A stretch of 64,000 nucleotides of DNA from Wyeomyia smithii (lineage: Eukaryota; Arthropoda; Insecta; Diptera; Culicidae): NCBI RefSeq assembly GCF_029784165.1, contig NC_073695.1:192227357-192291356 (forward strand). The letters are read 5' to 3'. Each line of letters starts with the position of its first letter. Within the stretch, counting starts at the first letter, position 1. Below the pieces are notes generated by a model. It searched no databases and was not told where the DNA came from. It saw only the letters and a program-made list of their open reading frames with translations. The position numbers were made by a program, and so were the translations under genes. Of this stretch, positions 8,561 to 20,268 are shown in pieces.

Positions 8561-11500
8561 ATATACTGATGACAACGAACGGCAACAAATTATATTATCC
8601 TCTGTAAGTAAAACACAATATGCAATTATTATGTCGGGCTAAACGAAATATTCCAGAAACCTTGAAAAAGATGAAACAATCATCGGAACGTCGAATAGTT
8701 GAAGCGAAACATTGTCCAGTTGCTCCAAATAGACTGGAAAGCTAAAAAACACCCCCTCCCCTTCCTAATTCAAGCGTTACAGTTGAAAAGCATCCATAAA
8801 ATTTAAAAATATCTCAAAACTTGAAACAGAGCGTTCAAACCAGAACATCCTACCAATTTTTGCTTATAATGCTATCAGCATTATCAAGATTTTAATTCTT
8901 GAAATGTTCATAGATTGCACGATATGATCATGGCGTTCTACGAACGTCAAGATTTGATCGCATAATACAAGATTTTGAGATGGCGAGTATGCATGATATG
9001 AAACTGGAACTTCACTAAGATTTGTGAAGAATTGAATATTTCTTTAACACTTTTAAGTATATCACATGTCGCATAAATCCTAAGAATTTTTTGATTAAAT
9101 TTTCTAAGAATCCAGAATATATTACAGATACAATACAGTTTCTGAATATTTACAAAGCACAAACAGAAATTATAACTGACGAGACGTTACTGCTCGCTTT
9201 GGGTCCAATGCTATTGTACGCCACCCCTAATCCCAAGAGTAGTACCGTACTCTCCGTTTGTCTCATTTTTAATATCACTTAAGTTTTTATCGTAGTTCGT
9301 TACTAGATTTTTATAAGGTATTATATAAGGATTCCTTGATAGATGGATAGACTTCAAAAAGTTCGTTTTTCTCAAGTTTTCTTAGAATTCTGAAGCTAAT
9401 ATGTCTGATCACAGTATCAATATCAATAGGTAACAAATAACAAACAACTGAGAAACAAAGGACCAGAACAGCATCTATCGTATCTAAAAAAATCTTTTTC
9501 CTTACAAATTATAGGTCACATCGACCATGTCCACTTATTAAGAACCTTGGTCCGCCTCAAAGTCGTCGACAGTTCAAAGCAGCTATAATTTCCAATCTGC
9601 AATCAGCAAACCGAATCCGGATGACGTTGACATCTTTCCGGACATTTCAATGGATATTGTTGTTGTTGTTTTTTTCTTATTCTTCCTTTCTAACCTCTCT
9701 ATATCGCTGAAGCAAGACTGTCGCCACGGCGAGAAGCCCATAATTCATGCAATCATCTCCTGTCTGTCTGTGAGCAGCCAGACATCCGCCACGAAGCGCC
9801 GGCCGTTTCCCTGCCCGAATTGCGGCCCGAAATCTAAGCCACACGTGAGTCGTCATATGCCGTCTGCTCCAGTGAAGGAGGCGGCGGCAGCATCGCTCAT
9901 ACAAATGCAGATTATTATTGAGCATAAAGCAAGATTAGGGAAAGAAAAATTAAGTGGGATCCGCGGGCACTGTGTAGGAAAACGATGCATGCACCACGTC
10001 ACCGCGTAAATATCATCATTTCGTTTTTTTTGTTGTATACAACATCCTAACAACAAGCTGAATGAGTGAGTACTACATGCCCCACGGTCGTGCATCATTC
10101 TGATTATTGTCTTCGTTTACCTCTACTTAGGTTGAATGAGTGCAGACTTCCCCTCCTTAGAATATGCTGTATTCCTGAGGAGAGTAGTTGAAAGCAACAA
10201 TATGTTTTGACAGTTGTCGATAATTTATGGGACCACCCCTTGGCTTTCGGATAGTCACCTATGCAGCAGACGTTGTAACTCTTTTCCAGAAAAAAAACCT
10301 CTGATTTGTGCGGTAAACACCCACATGGAATGATTGATTTCCGTTCCATCATCAGCAGCGTATTGTTCGGAGGTCCTCCGTGTTTCTTTCACGTTGATTT
10401 GCATGTCATCCAAAGTATTTTTTTAAGAATAAGAATTTTAAGAATATCTAACGAAGCTATTTTTGGTTCTATTTAAATGAATATTTGCGTAAACTAATGT
10501 CGTAACACTTCTAGAAGTAGGTTAATATGTGAATTCTTGATGTGACATAACGGACTACGAGAACAACAAACAACCGTTAATGGCCACCTGTTCTGGCGTT
10601 CTGATTCTAAAGTGTTCGCTGTGCGTTGCGTTGGCGGCGCCGACATTCCAATGGGGGACCCATTAACGTAGTCCCACAAACAACCTGACCGTTGTTGTCC
10701 AAATAAAGCCTGTGCCGTTACGTCGACGCGTAAATATATTTTATGCAATGTCGAGCAAGTTTCCTAATTGATTAATTTTTGTTCAAGGTAGAAATGTTGC
10801 ATAATTTGCGACAAGTGGTTGCGTAGAACAATCTGAATATTGTTTTTAGCTTCGAAAAGAGTAAAATAGATTCTTGTCAGACGCGAATTTAGGAATTTAC
10901 ATTACATCATTGGAGTGTCGAATGAGTTCACTTTTAATTTTTTGCTGATTTTCATCTTGATTAGCAGGTGGAACAAAATTGCTATAGAGCCTTCATCGAA
11001 AGTATTCAGCAGAAATAATTTAAAACCTTTATACAAGCGAAAATTTTTTTACACGCATTTCAAAATTTATGCGGTTGAATTCACCCAATTTTATAAAATT
11101 CAACAAAAATTTCCACTCCGACCCTTACGCTTACATCTGTAAATAAATCGTATTTTCAAATCTAGGATCTTATTATCGCTGTCAGCCATCAGCTGCAACG
11201 GTGGTATCAACGGAGCGGGCATTCCCCCAGTTAGCACCTTACAGAAGGAAAGGTTGACTTGTGGTGTGTGCACGTGTAACATAAACCCGCAGAAATGCCT
11301 TTAGTAGAAAAGAAACAAACAAATGACACTGCTCTACAGGCGATGCCGGTGTCTGGCATTTGGTTGACAAAAGGAAAACAGAAAAAAGACCATACCATAC
11401 GTCGCATAGAGGTATCATAAATAGGTTCACGTCGGATCTACTTCTTCCCTGGGACTTCGCGTGTTAAAAGGTCTTGTACTCGGCGCACGGTGGCATGAGA

Positions 11501-13349
11501 AGTCATTTTTCTGCCTCCGTTTACACGCATGCAGGCAGTCGAACGAACTGAAATATGTGGCAACCCGAGAGGACTTTCGGTATTTAGAGGTACACCGGGT
11601 ACAGGGTGAGCTTGCTTAGCTGAAGTTACCAACAAATCATATCTCTCACGGGTTTAGTTATATCATGACCAAAATTTAAATTTTTGTTGAAGAATAAATG
11701 CATCGTTTGGGGATTATTTCTTGTATTGATCAACTTTAAACTAAGTCACTTTTTTGTGATCACCCTGTTAGTTTTCTTAGCACCTCAAACCTTAGGGAGT
11801 CTACACTGTTTAGCACCTCTGCGTATTAGTGATTTATGAAGTTATTTCATGCCGTCTTGGCACTTAAATTATGGAATTGCGTCGTGGAGTATGATAACAA
11901 ACTATAATACACCGGTAATTAAAGTTTTCACTTCCCGCGGTCGCGGATGTTGCTGTAATTTGACAGCTAAATTATCGACTATAGACGCTACTGGAATGCT
12001 GTGCAGAATGAAACGTAAGTTATTATTTTCTCAAAGCGAAGGGTCGAATTTCGGTTCACTGGGTTTCATTTCTGCTGAGTGGAATGGGGCAAATTTGAAC
12101 TGTGAAGCTCTTCTACAGCAAACGTTTCTATGCAGAATAGTTAACCCTACAGTCTGTAAGTTGATGTTTCTTGACTGTTTTCTCTCGTCTCATTCTTTAA
12201 ACAATCTGATTTCGTCCATATGTTTGCAGACTCTGAAAAATCCGTCAGCTCCTACCCTCGGGTTAGAGTTTCACGGGACGCTTTTGAGCTCTGGTGATTA
12301 CGACCAATGTTAATGCGTTTAAAATTAGTACTCAAGTAAGCAATTTGGGACGCTAACTGCTTTTCGGGGTCTGGCGTTTTGACTTTGAATAATTTTCAAC
12401 TATATTCTTGCTCATAAAGTAAAACGAATAAAACATTTCTCACATCTACAATCATTAGACCAACTGATTACAACCCATTTGTTTTTTTGCCTCTTTTTCA
12501 GGTACGTTTCTGGCCCTCACAAATTATAAATTGTCGACTGGAGATCGTGAGTCTAGTGAGACCAATTTCGTCATGATGACCGCAACGGTCGCAGCAAATT
12601 GAAAATGCATACTCGCGCATTCAACTTCGCTCATGATGACGATACAGAATGCATCTTGTAGTTCCTTCTACCACAAAACAGTATGATGATAATGATATGC
12701 AACAGGGCGATAAAACAGAATCCCTTAGTCATTTTGCTGGACAAAGTCTATCTGGCTGTAGTTGTAGAGGAAGAATGGAACAAATAAAATGTGCCGGTTT
12801 GATAAACGAGAGAATGACAAAAAAAAAAACGAGTCGAGAATGGATATTATTTATTTCTGCTTTTTCGGTGCCCTTCTCTGTAACACCGGAAATTACTGTG
12901 CAGTCGTCGTCACTGCGGTCTTTGCACTTACCAGAGCTGAGAGATGAGGGTGAATGGTGCACAAAGTTGCAACAGATATATATTATTTTAATATTATAAC
13001 CCACTATGGGCGATCAAACCGTATACATTAGAACTAATCTTGTTGGCAGTTTTGATTGCTTTTAAAGTAAACTTAAGTAAACGAAACAAAAGATGTACAT
13101 GTGTTTACAGATTCCTACCGAAAACAAACGCTTGTCGTGAGAGACATCGAAACGCCAACGATCAGGGGACAAACCAAAAATAAACAAACAAAACCACTGC
13201 CGTTAACGATGTTGTTTAAATTTATCTCAACATCAATTCGTTGTTCTTTTCACAAATCATAAACATCAAGCAATCCGTCCTCCGTGTTTACAAACAATTT
13301 AGTGGGTGGTTTATTTTGTCAGTGATAAAAAAAAAGTGTTTACATCAGC
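8561..13349. other. No recognisable gene or mobile element
   Basis: Nearly 4.8 kb without a feature I can support. Open frames exist (for example 11849-12313 plus, 154 codons; 9650-10009 plus, 119 codons with a CPNCG motif; 12649-12999 plus) but none shows a domain, signal peptide or codon pattern I recognise. Their lengths are within what chance allows over six frames. The 12540-12660 and 10560-10760 stretches are less AT-rich but unassigned. Confidence 0.4.
13327..13335 (-). terminator. RNA polymerase III terminator of the tRNA-Arg gene
   Basis: A run of nine A on the plus strand (nine T in the transcript sense) begins 14 bases after the end of the mature tRNA. This is the usual Pol III stop signal. 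Confidence 0.85.
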
Positions 13350-13422
13350 CGACCGTGGCAGGACTCGAACCTGCAATCTTCGGATCCGAAGTCCGACGCC
13401 TTCTCCATTAGGCCACACGGCC
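13350..13422 (-). tRNA. tRNA-Arg (anticodon TCG)
   Basis: The 73-nt minus-strand sequence folds as a complete cloverleaf. The acceptor stem pairs GGCCGTG with CACGGTC (one G-U pair), D-stem GCC/GGC, anticodon stem TCGGA/TCCGA around loop CTTCGGA, and T-stem GCAGG/CCTGC around TTCGAGT. The anticodon TCG reads CGA codons. Internal promoter elements are intact (A box in TGGCCTAATGGA, B box GGTTCGAGTCC). There is no intron. Downstream on the minus strand lies a nine-T run, as RNA polymerase III needs for termination. No other tRNA lies within 30 kb, so this is an isolated gene in repeat-rich DNA. Confidence 0.97.
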
Positions 13423-13975
13423 GATGTTGAGTGCGGTGTCCGTCGTGCTGACCGGTGCTCTTGAAGGAATGCTGAATAGAATTTTTCTCAGTCTGATAAC
13501 AGACCTGTTATCACGCGTAAGCGTGTGTGTTATCTGACAACCGGTACGTGCGATGTATAGTTTAGAAAAGGAGCTGCGAAACACGGTTTACGCAACAGTT
13601 TGTGTAGAGATTTCAATTGATCTTAATGAATCTTAATCAGTACTGTGAAGTGACCTATTTGTGCTGAATTGAAATATATTTTGCGCTATGAGATTGGAAG
13701 CTTTCGGATACATGATAGTATTCTGTTTAAAGCGTTGATATTACAGGTTATAATTTCTCCGAATAATCGAACCGTTTATTCAACCGGTTCACAGGTTCAA
13801 AAACAAGTTTCAGATTAATCATAACGGGAACATAAAGCCACTGAAACATCTTTATACTCTTCCAAATGCACCTTCTTGATGACTTTCTCAGTGTAGCGGT
13901 CTTATTAGAACTGCAGATTAGAGGAAGTGGCTAAGCCTCAATCAGAAACAACCCGTGCGATAAACGACAAAATAA
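13423..13975. other. No gene; short hairpin near 13497-13540
   Basis: Nothing coding is recognised. GATAACAGACCTGTTATC near 13496-13513 is a perfect small palindrome, and GTTATC recurs shortly after. Its role is unknown. Confidence 0.35.
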
Positions 13976-16615
13976 AAAACCTAAATTAATCCACCTAGCG
14001 GTCAGACCCAGCCTTTCTCATTCAATTTTTTATTTGTAAAAACAGATTTACATACACACCTCAATCCAATAAATGCATATTCACTCTTTAGGTTCTGAAA
14101 TATTGATGTTGTAATCTAAACATATAAAAAAGCAGTCCGGTCTGTCTGTCTGTCTGATCCATATAGGCTCGTAAACTACCGAACCGATCGACGTGAAAAT
14201 TTGTATGTAGGGGTTTTTGGTGCCGATAAAGGTTCCTATGATAGTTTGAGACCCCTCCCTCTTCTGGAAGGGAGAGGTCCCATACAAATGAAACATAAAT
14301 TTCTGCACAACTCAAGAACAAACCAAGCAAATGAAACCGAATTTGGCATGTGGAAGTTTTAAGGGGTAACTAATATGTCCATAATAGTTAGATGAAACAC
14401 AAATTTGTGCACATCTCGAGAACTAATCAACCAAATGGAACAAAAGTTGGCAGGTAAACGTTTTTAGTGGTAACAAATATGTACATAATGGTTTGACACC
14501 CAAATCCCTCTCCTATAAGGGAGGGGTCCCATAAAAATGAAACACAAATTTCGCACAGTTCAAGAACCAATCAAGAAAATACAACCAAATTTGGTATGTG
14601 AATGTTTTTAGAGGTAACAAATTTGTTCATAATGGTTCGACGCCCCTCCCTCGTCTGGAAGTACATGTTTCTTCACAAATTTCTGCACATCTCGCGAACT
14701 AATCAACTAAATGGAACCATATTGGCAGGTGAATGTTTTTAGAAGCTAAAAATTGATCACAGACACAGTCTTGAATTTCACGATGGTGACTTCCGGTGTC
14801 TGGCAAACAGCCGGAAATGACCAAATACCATTCAATATGAATGTCGGAACCAGAATTACGCCCAGATGACAGAAATTGCTTTCACAGGCAATTTTAAAGT
14901 CCAAAATGACGACTTTCTGCTTCTGAAAAACAGTCCAAAGTGACCCCCCTAAATACCATTTTGAAATACAAGATGGCGGCTACCGGTTTGTGAAAAACAG
15001 CCTAAAATACTATCCAAGATGAGTATCTCTGGAACCAGAATGATGCAAGGAGCTAACAATTGTCCTCAGGCACCATTTTGAATTGCTAAATGGCAACTTC
15101 TAGGCAACAGTGGGAAATGACCGAATAATACTCAATATGGATATTTCCGTAAAAGTGATGATGCATAGAAACCAAACATTGACCCTGGACACCATTTTGA
15201 ACTTAAAGACGACCACTTTAATTTTTGGAAAACAACCTAAATAACTAAACACCCCCAATATGGGTATTTCCGGTGTCCGATTTATGCCAGAAAATCTGCT
15301 GAAAATGACCGAATACCACTCAATATAAATATATTTAGAGTTAAAGCGATGTACACAAGCCAACAGTCGAGGATGTTGTCATTTCGATTAAAACCAATCA
15401 TTTAAAACGAGTTGTTATTTGACTTTGATCATATCCTATGGCCGATTGGTTAAGCATTTGCAGACTTTAAACACATCGCAGGGAATCAATGAATTTGAAA
15501 CGTTCAAATAGTACGATACCACACTTAAATTATGTTAAGGCCACATATATCGATCAAAGCAGGTATAGTTTTAAATAGTCTTTGAATTTCTTTTCTTTCC
15601 ATAACTTTTGAGCCACATATCAAATTGTTATGAAGTTTGTTATTTGTGAGTTTGAGAGATGACTTGTTCGTATGACACTAGTAATGTTCAAATAAGTCAT
15701 GTACTCTTTGCGATAATAGACTTTCCTTGTATTGTTAACAATTTAATACATAACAGTTGCTTAAGTTCGATTACAATCAAATGAAATGGGAACGTATAGG
15801 GCAGCCAAACTTTGAACCCACGTGTTCAATCATAATTCATCAGTTAACCCTTAACTAGCCCGCTCATCTGATATCAATATTGATCAAATCGGTTGTGTAG
15901 TTTCTGAGATAATGAAGTTTCGTGATTTTCACAAGTCGGTACATTACAGATGAAGTTACAGTTCGATTACAGTAAAATTCAATAGGGTCTTCTGAGGCCG
16001 CTAGACCATTCATTTGACACTAATTTTGTGGAAATCGGGTTAGCCATCTCTGAGAAAAGTGAGTGAGTCCAAGTAGTCTTCGGAATATGTTCCTTTGCAT
16101 AGCCGGATTTCACATTTTTAATTATAACAGGCAAACTAATAGTCCGATTGCAAAACAAATCAATAGGGTCTTATGGGGTAACTAGACCTTCCATTTGACA
16201 CTGATTTTATGAAAATCGGTTCAGCCAGGGTTTTTCAGGTGGCCCGTTCTTTTGAGACCAATTTTGTTCAAATCGGTTGTGTATTTTTCGAGATAATAAT
16301 GTTTTATGATTTTTACTATTTGATACATAACCTCGAAACTAAAAATTCGACTACAATGAAATTGAATAGGGTCTTATGGGCCAACAAGACCTTTCATTTG
16401 CAATTAATTTCATGAAAATCGGACCAGCCATCTCTGAGAAAAGTGAGTGAGAATAAAAATCTGCACATCCACACACACACATACACACACACATACAGAA
16501 AATGCTCAGCTCGTCAAGCTGAGTCGAGTGATATATGCCATTCGGCCCTTTGGAGCACTTTTATATTTTCGGTTTTGCAAGTGATTGCTATACCTTTCTA
16601 GGAGAAAGGCAAAAA
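13976..16615 (+). repeat. Composite modular repeat, copy A
   Basis: It starts CCTAAATTAATCCACCTAGCGG and ends in a CA microsatellite, the palindrome-like CTCAGCTCGTCAAGCTGAG (16504-16522), GCCATTCGGCCC and CTTTCTAGGAGAAAGGCA. The left end carries GCCTTTCTC and the right GAGAAAGGC, which may be short terminal inverted repeats. Three kinds of diverged module follow one another: CCCCTCCCTCTTCTGGAAGG-type (about 14150-14720), GGAAATGACC/TTCCGGTGTC-type (about 14760-15350) and a roughly 190-bp module containing CATCTCTGAGAAAAGTGAGTG (about 15830-16450). Copies B (51388-53773) and C (22072-25456, inverted) share this order. No open frame of note; it is a non-coding repeat of unknown mobility. Confidence 0.8.
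16463..16497. repeat. CA microsatellite at the right end of composite copy A
   Basis: Alternating CA with occasional TA steps. The same position of composite copies B and C, and of two looser relatives at 18.4 and 18.7 kb, also carries a CA/TG array, so the microsatellite belongs to the repeat family. Confidence 0.8.
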
Positions 16616-16892
16616 TCAATCATAATGAATCTTTATCTTATGAATGAGTTCACCACGCATCTTATGGCACAAAATACGAAATCAGAAAGAAATTCGTTCC
16701 TAGATAGAATCGACAAAAAGGTAAATTTCTAAAATGTAAACAAAATACGAAATTGAAAAACAATTCCAGACCAAACTATTTCCTCGCATAATCGAACCCT
16801 TGAAAAACGAACAAGACCCGTAACGGGTATAATTTTGCAACTATGATTCAATATTCTGAATAATCATGTTATGTATGCAAATCACAAAAAAA

Positions 16893-18062
16893 AGTCGTTT
16901 TGTGAATCGAAAAAATGATTTTCAAGTATTTTTTAAAATTTATTATGATATAAGTGCATGAGTAGAAATAAAATCTCGAAAATGACTCATGATGTTATTA
17001 TTCGGATGTATTTTCATGTTATGAAAATGCGCGCTACTGTTTTGCTCACACCATGAGTTATTGGTCATGAAAACATGAGTGTTTTATGGACATGCAAACT
17101 AGCAATCGACTCATGAAATTGGGATTTATTAAATCTCGCAATGATTTATGAAGCCATGAAATCATGACTTATCCAAACCAAAAATGTAATTCGTGGAACC
17201 TAGCAGTCCACTCATGAAATTCGATCTGATTTTTGGAATCTCGATATGGTTTATGAAACCATGAGAATATTTCATGAAACATCAAATAAAATCTATGAAA
17301 CTTTGAGTTGAATTTATCACTATAATAATTTTATTCATGATTATGAAAATAGTGAAAGTTCAGATTTCGTTCATGATTTTCAATGCCGAACTATCACAGG
17401 TTTGCAGATGAGGGTGAAGCCCAAAGCTATTAGAAACTTCATATCCAACGAAATAATAAGGCATTTGTTGCATACAAATTTGACAGTCAGTTTTATTAAT
17501 GATTTTTACAGTGAAACAAGAAGTAAAACATAGGTAATCGCTCCAATATTCATCTCTGTACCTGTATTCATCTCATCACGCCTTTTTGATCAATTTATCG
17601 TCAATTTTACCATATCTTCAACGTAAATCTTTCAACCACTTGACGAAATTGAGAAGCAAACAGATTTACTTTCAAAATTTGTAAAAATTTGACGGTAAAT
17701 TGGACAAATTAGAGAAATAAGAGGAATATAGGTGCACCTAGCCGTTGAGGAGAATAATGGAGCAATTACCCTATATTATTCTTGAATTCCTTTTTTAAAA
17801 TAGTTATCAACGTTTAGCTGACATGAATTTTGTATTTTTTGTTTTTTTTTTTCAATTTTTAAAAAGTGGTGTTTTGCGATATTTAATTTATAATAATATT
17901 TTGGTGTTGTTGTCACTGTTTTTTTCTTACAGTTTATAGTTTTTCTAGAAAGGGTATATACAAGGATGTAAATTTTCACTCACGCTCATATTTTTCGCAA
18001 GCCGATAGCACATTTTCGAACAATTTTGTTTGACAAACTGGAAGTCCTCAAGTAGTACTAAA
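16893..18062. repeat. 1.1-kb direct duplication, copy 1 (TCATGA-rich)
   Basis: From AATCGAAAAAATGATT to GGAAGTCCTCAAGT this block is repeated in the same orientation at 20269-21375 with roughly 5-10% mismatches by eye and small indels. The first 450 bases are crowded with TCATGA and CATGAAA words in both directions. The second half has AT-rich poly(T) tracts. No coding potential. It could be an old tandem duplication or two copies of an unknown repeat. Confidence 0.85.
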
Positions 18063-18076
18063 ACTTTGTCTAAGAG

Positions 18077-18193
18077 AGTATTACTCGACCAAACACCGGA
18101 GCCGTCAGAGCACATTCCTGCAAATTATCGCGATTCGCGATAATTTTCTTAAATGTGCTTTCACGGGTCAGGTGTTTGAGTACGAGTGATACC
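18077..18193. repeat. 117-bp fold-back (hairpin) element
   Basis: The two halves are near inverted copies. Outer arms are AGTATTACTCGACCAAACACC and, inverted, GGTATCACTCGTACTCAAACACC. Inner arms are GAGCACATT/AATGTGCTT and a perfect AAATTATCGCG/CGCGATAATTT around ATT. It lies directly downstream of duplication copy 1 and is absent after copy 2. It is probably a small palindromic MITE. Target duplication not clear. Confidence 0.7.
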
Positions 18194-18339
18194 AAAAAAT
18201 GTTATGAAAAAACTGAGCTTTTTGATGAATTATTTAATTTATAACATTTCTATTGATTTTATTTCCTTACACTTTTACCTTTGTTATACTAAACAAAGGT
18301 TATAAAATCGGTCGAAAAACGCAAAATAGATCCAAGGTC

Positions 18340-18895
18340 CGAAGGGCCGAACCGTATATACCATTCCACTCAGCTCGACGAACTGAGTAATGTCTGTTCG
18401 TGTGTATGTGTGTATATGTGTGTATCTGTGTGTGTATGTGTGTTGTCTGTATGTATGTGCCGCAAAATACTAACGCACCTTTCTTATAGAACGCAATATC
18501 CGATTTTGATGATGTTATATGCAAATGAAAGCTGCTGTGCTCTCCCAGAATGCTACCGAGTGGATTTTTGATTAATGGCTTAGATTTCGAGATATTGATC
18601 GATGAGTATTTTTTTACATAGGATATTTAACTTTAAATACCAAATGAATCTGTTGAGGGCGAAGTGTTGTATACCAATCGACTCAGTTCAACTAAATGAA
18701 CACTGGCCGTATATATGTGTATGTTTTTATGTGTGTATGTACGTGTGTAGGTGTGAATATGTTGTATATCTGTGTGGTGTATCGAAATCGAACAATGAAA
18801 AAAAAAAAAATCCCACCATTCTTACAAAACGCATTATCCGATTTTGGTGTATACAAGTGCAAATGCAAGCTCCAAAGCTCTTTAAAAATCATACT
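18340..18895 (-). repeat. Two degenerate modules: CTCAGCTCG palindrome, TG microsatellite, CTTACAAAACGCA segment
   Basis: At 18340-18500 CACTCAGCTCGACGAACTGAG is followed by a TG array and then by TTCTTATAGAACGCAATATCCGATTTTG. At 18660-18870 a weaker copy has CGACTCAGTTCAACTAAATGA, a TG array and TTCTTACAAAACGCATTATCCGATTTTGG. They are distant relatives of the microsatellite end of the composite repeats. Confidence 0.65.
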
Positions 18896-20268
18896 GAGCG
18901 AGTTTTTTCTATCATTTGCTTGAATGTTAGAATATTTAAATCAGAATTTTTAAACATAAGATATTTTACATTTTGGATCATTTCTCTCTCTATCTTTCTT
19001 TTTTTTTCTATCTCCCTTATTTTCTTTTTCTCGTGCTCTCTTTTTTTTTCAACCGCTATTTATTTCCCAAAAGAAACTAAGAGTAAAATAACAGGAGAGT
19101 TGTGTGCAAAGCCACGACCGCAAGGTTGAAGTAGAATACTTTTACAAGAATGTTAACCCGGCTGCTTGCGTGTCAGTCATTTTTTCTAGTAAATAAACGT
19201 TGACAAATCAGATCAATCGAATGTCGCGCTTCAACAAGGATTGACCATTTTCAATAATATAGTAAGTTGCTTGTTATGGTTGGGGTTTGACAATTTTTAA
19301 ATTTTGAGATGAAATTTTTTTGGATGTCGAGCTCATGACTGAACGAAAAGATAATTCAGTACGTTCTGAGACACGGAGATAAAGTAAAATTTATAACTTT
19401 TATAAATTTAAAAATGTGAATTAACTCATGAGAAAATATTAACTCTTCAATCAAGTTTTTATTTGCGTTATCACTGACAGTGTGAATAAAATATTTCTTG
19501 TGATAAAATAAACAGTGAAAAACTGATTTAACACTCAAAACTAGACGGCTCAAAAGGCTGTTGTCAAAATGAGTCAACTTTTCATTGAATGTATATACTA
19601 ATGCCCACTATCGCATAGAGACTGTATTTCACTAAAGTGCCTCACTGCATCAGCCGCTATCGATGCTGAGATCCGCTGCAACTAGTGCGCTATCCATAGC
19701 CATGCCACAGTTGTGACCGTTATACGCTGCCATAGGTATCCACTGTCCCTGCATCAGCTGGCCCAGCTGCTATCTTTGCTGGAATCCGCTGCAACTAGTG
19801 CGCTATCCATTGCTACGTCACAGCTGTGGCCGCTTTCTGCTAGTGCTGCTGCTAAGGGAGGACGAATGCTGTTGTCGCTGTCTAGAACTATTATGAGCGG
19901 CTTCGGCTGAAATAGGCTCTTATATAGGCCAAATAGCATGTTTTCTATTGCAAGGTATATGATTCTGTCGACCGTGCTTGGGAAGCAATCATATAACGAC
20001 CAATCAGAGGTCGAATTTTTCGTTTTGACAAGGCTTGACTATTTTCAATAGTACAATAGTGTGAATAATAAAATTACAATTATCTTCTTTTGGGAAGAAT
20101 CTTAGAAGATTTTCCAATCTATTGCTGCAAGAACGAAGGAAATCCATCGAATATTAACCGATTTATTAGCATTTGAAATTGGACATATTTTTCACTTTTT
20201 TCGGTTTTAGATATTCATTTCACATCCTTATGTAGCCGAACTTCCTGAGAGAAGTATTCTACTTCAAA
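18896..20268. other. No gene; includes a GC-richer direct repeat at 19649-19860
   Basis: Pyrimidine-rich tracts at about 18980-19060. Two adjacent imperfect units of about 105 bp (19649-19752 and 19753-19860) share ATCCGCTGCAACTAGTGCGC followed by TATCCAT, then a [T/C]CACAG[T/C]TGTG core. The segments around 19230-19270 and 20020-20060 resemble each other (TTGACnATTTTCAATA), so dispersed repeat material is likely. No coding function is seen. Confidence 0.45.

Noticed and set aside
9650..10009. 119-codon frame with hydrophobic start and CPNCG motif as a small secreted or zinc-binding protein
   Set aside because: The motif is single, the antisense frame is equally open, and nothing else supports it.
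11849..12313. 154-codon open frame as a gene
   Set aside because: No domain, no codon pattern, no splice or promoter context that I can support. Such a length can arise by chance in 64 kb.
18602..19129. 175-codon frame over the TG array
   Set aside because: Its composition comes from the microsatellite and pyrimidine tracts (runs of C, V, Y, F, S). It is not a gene.
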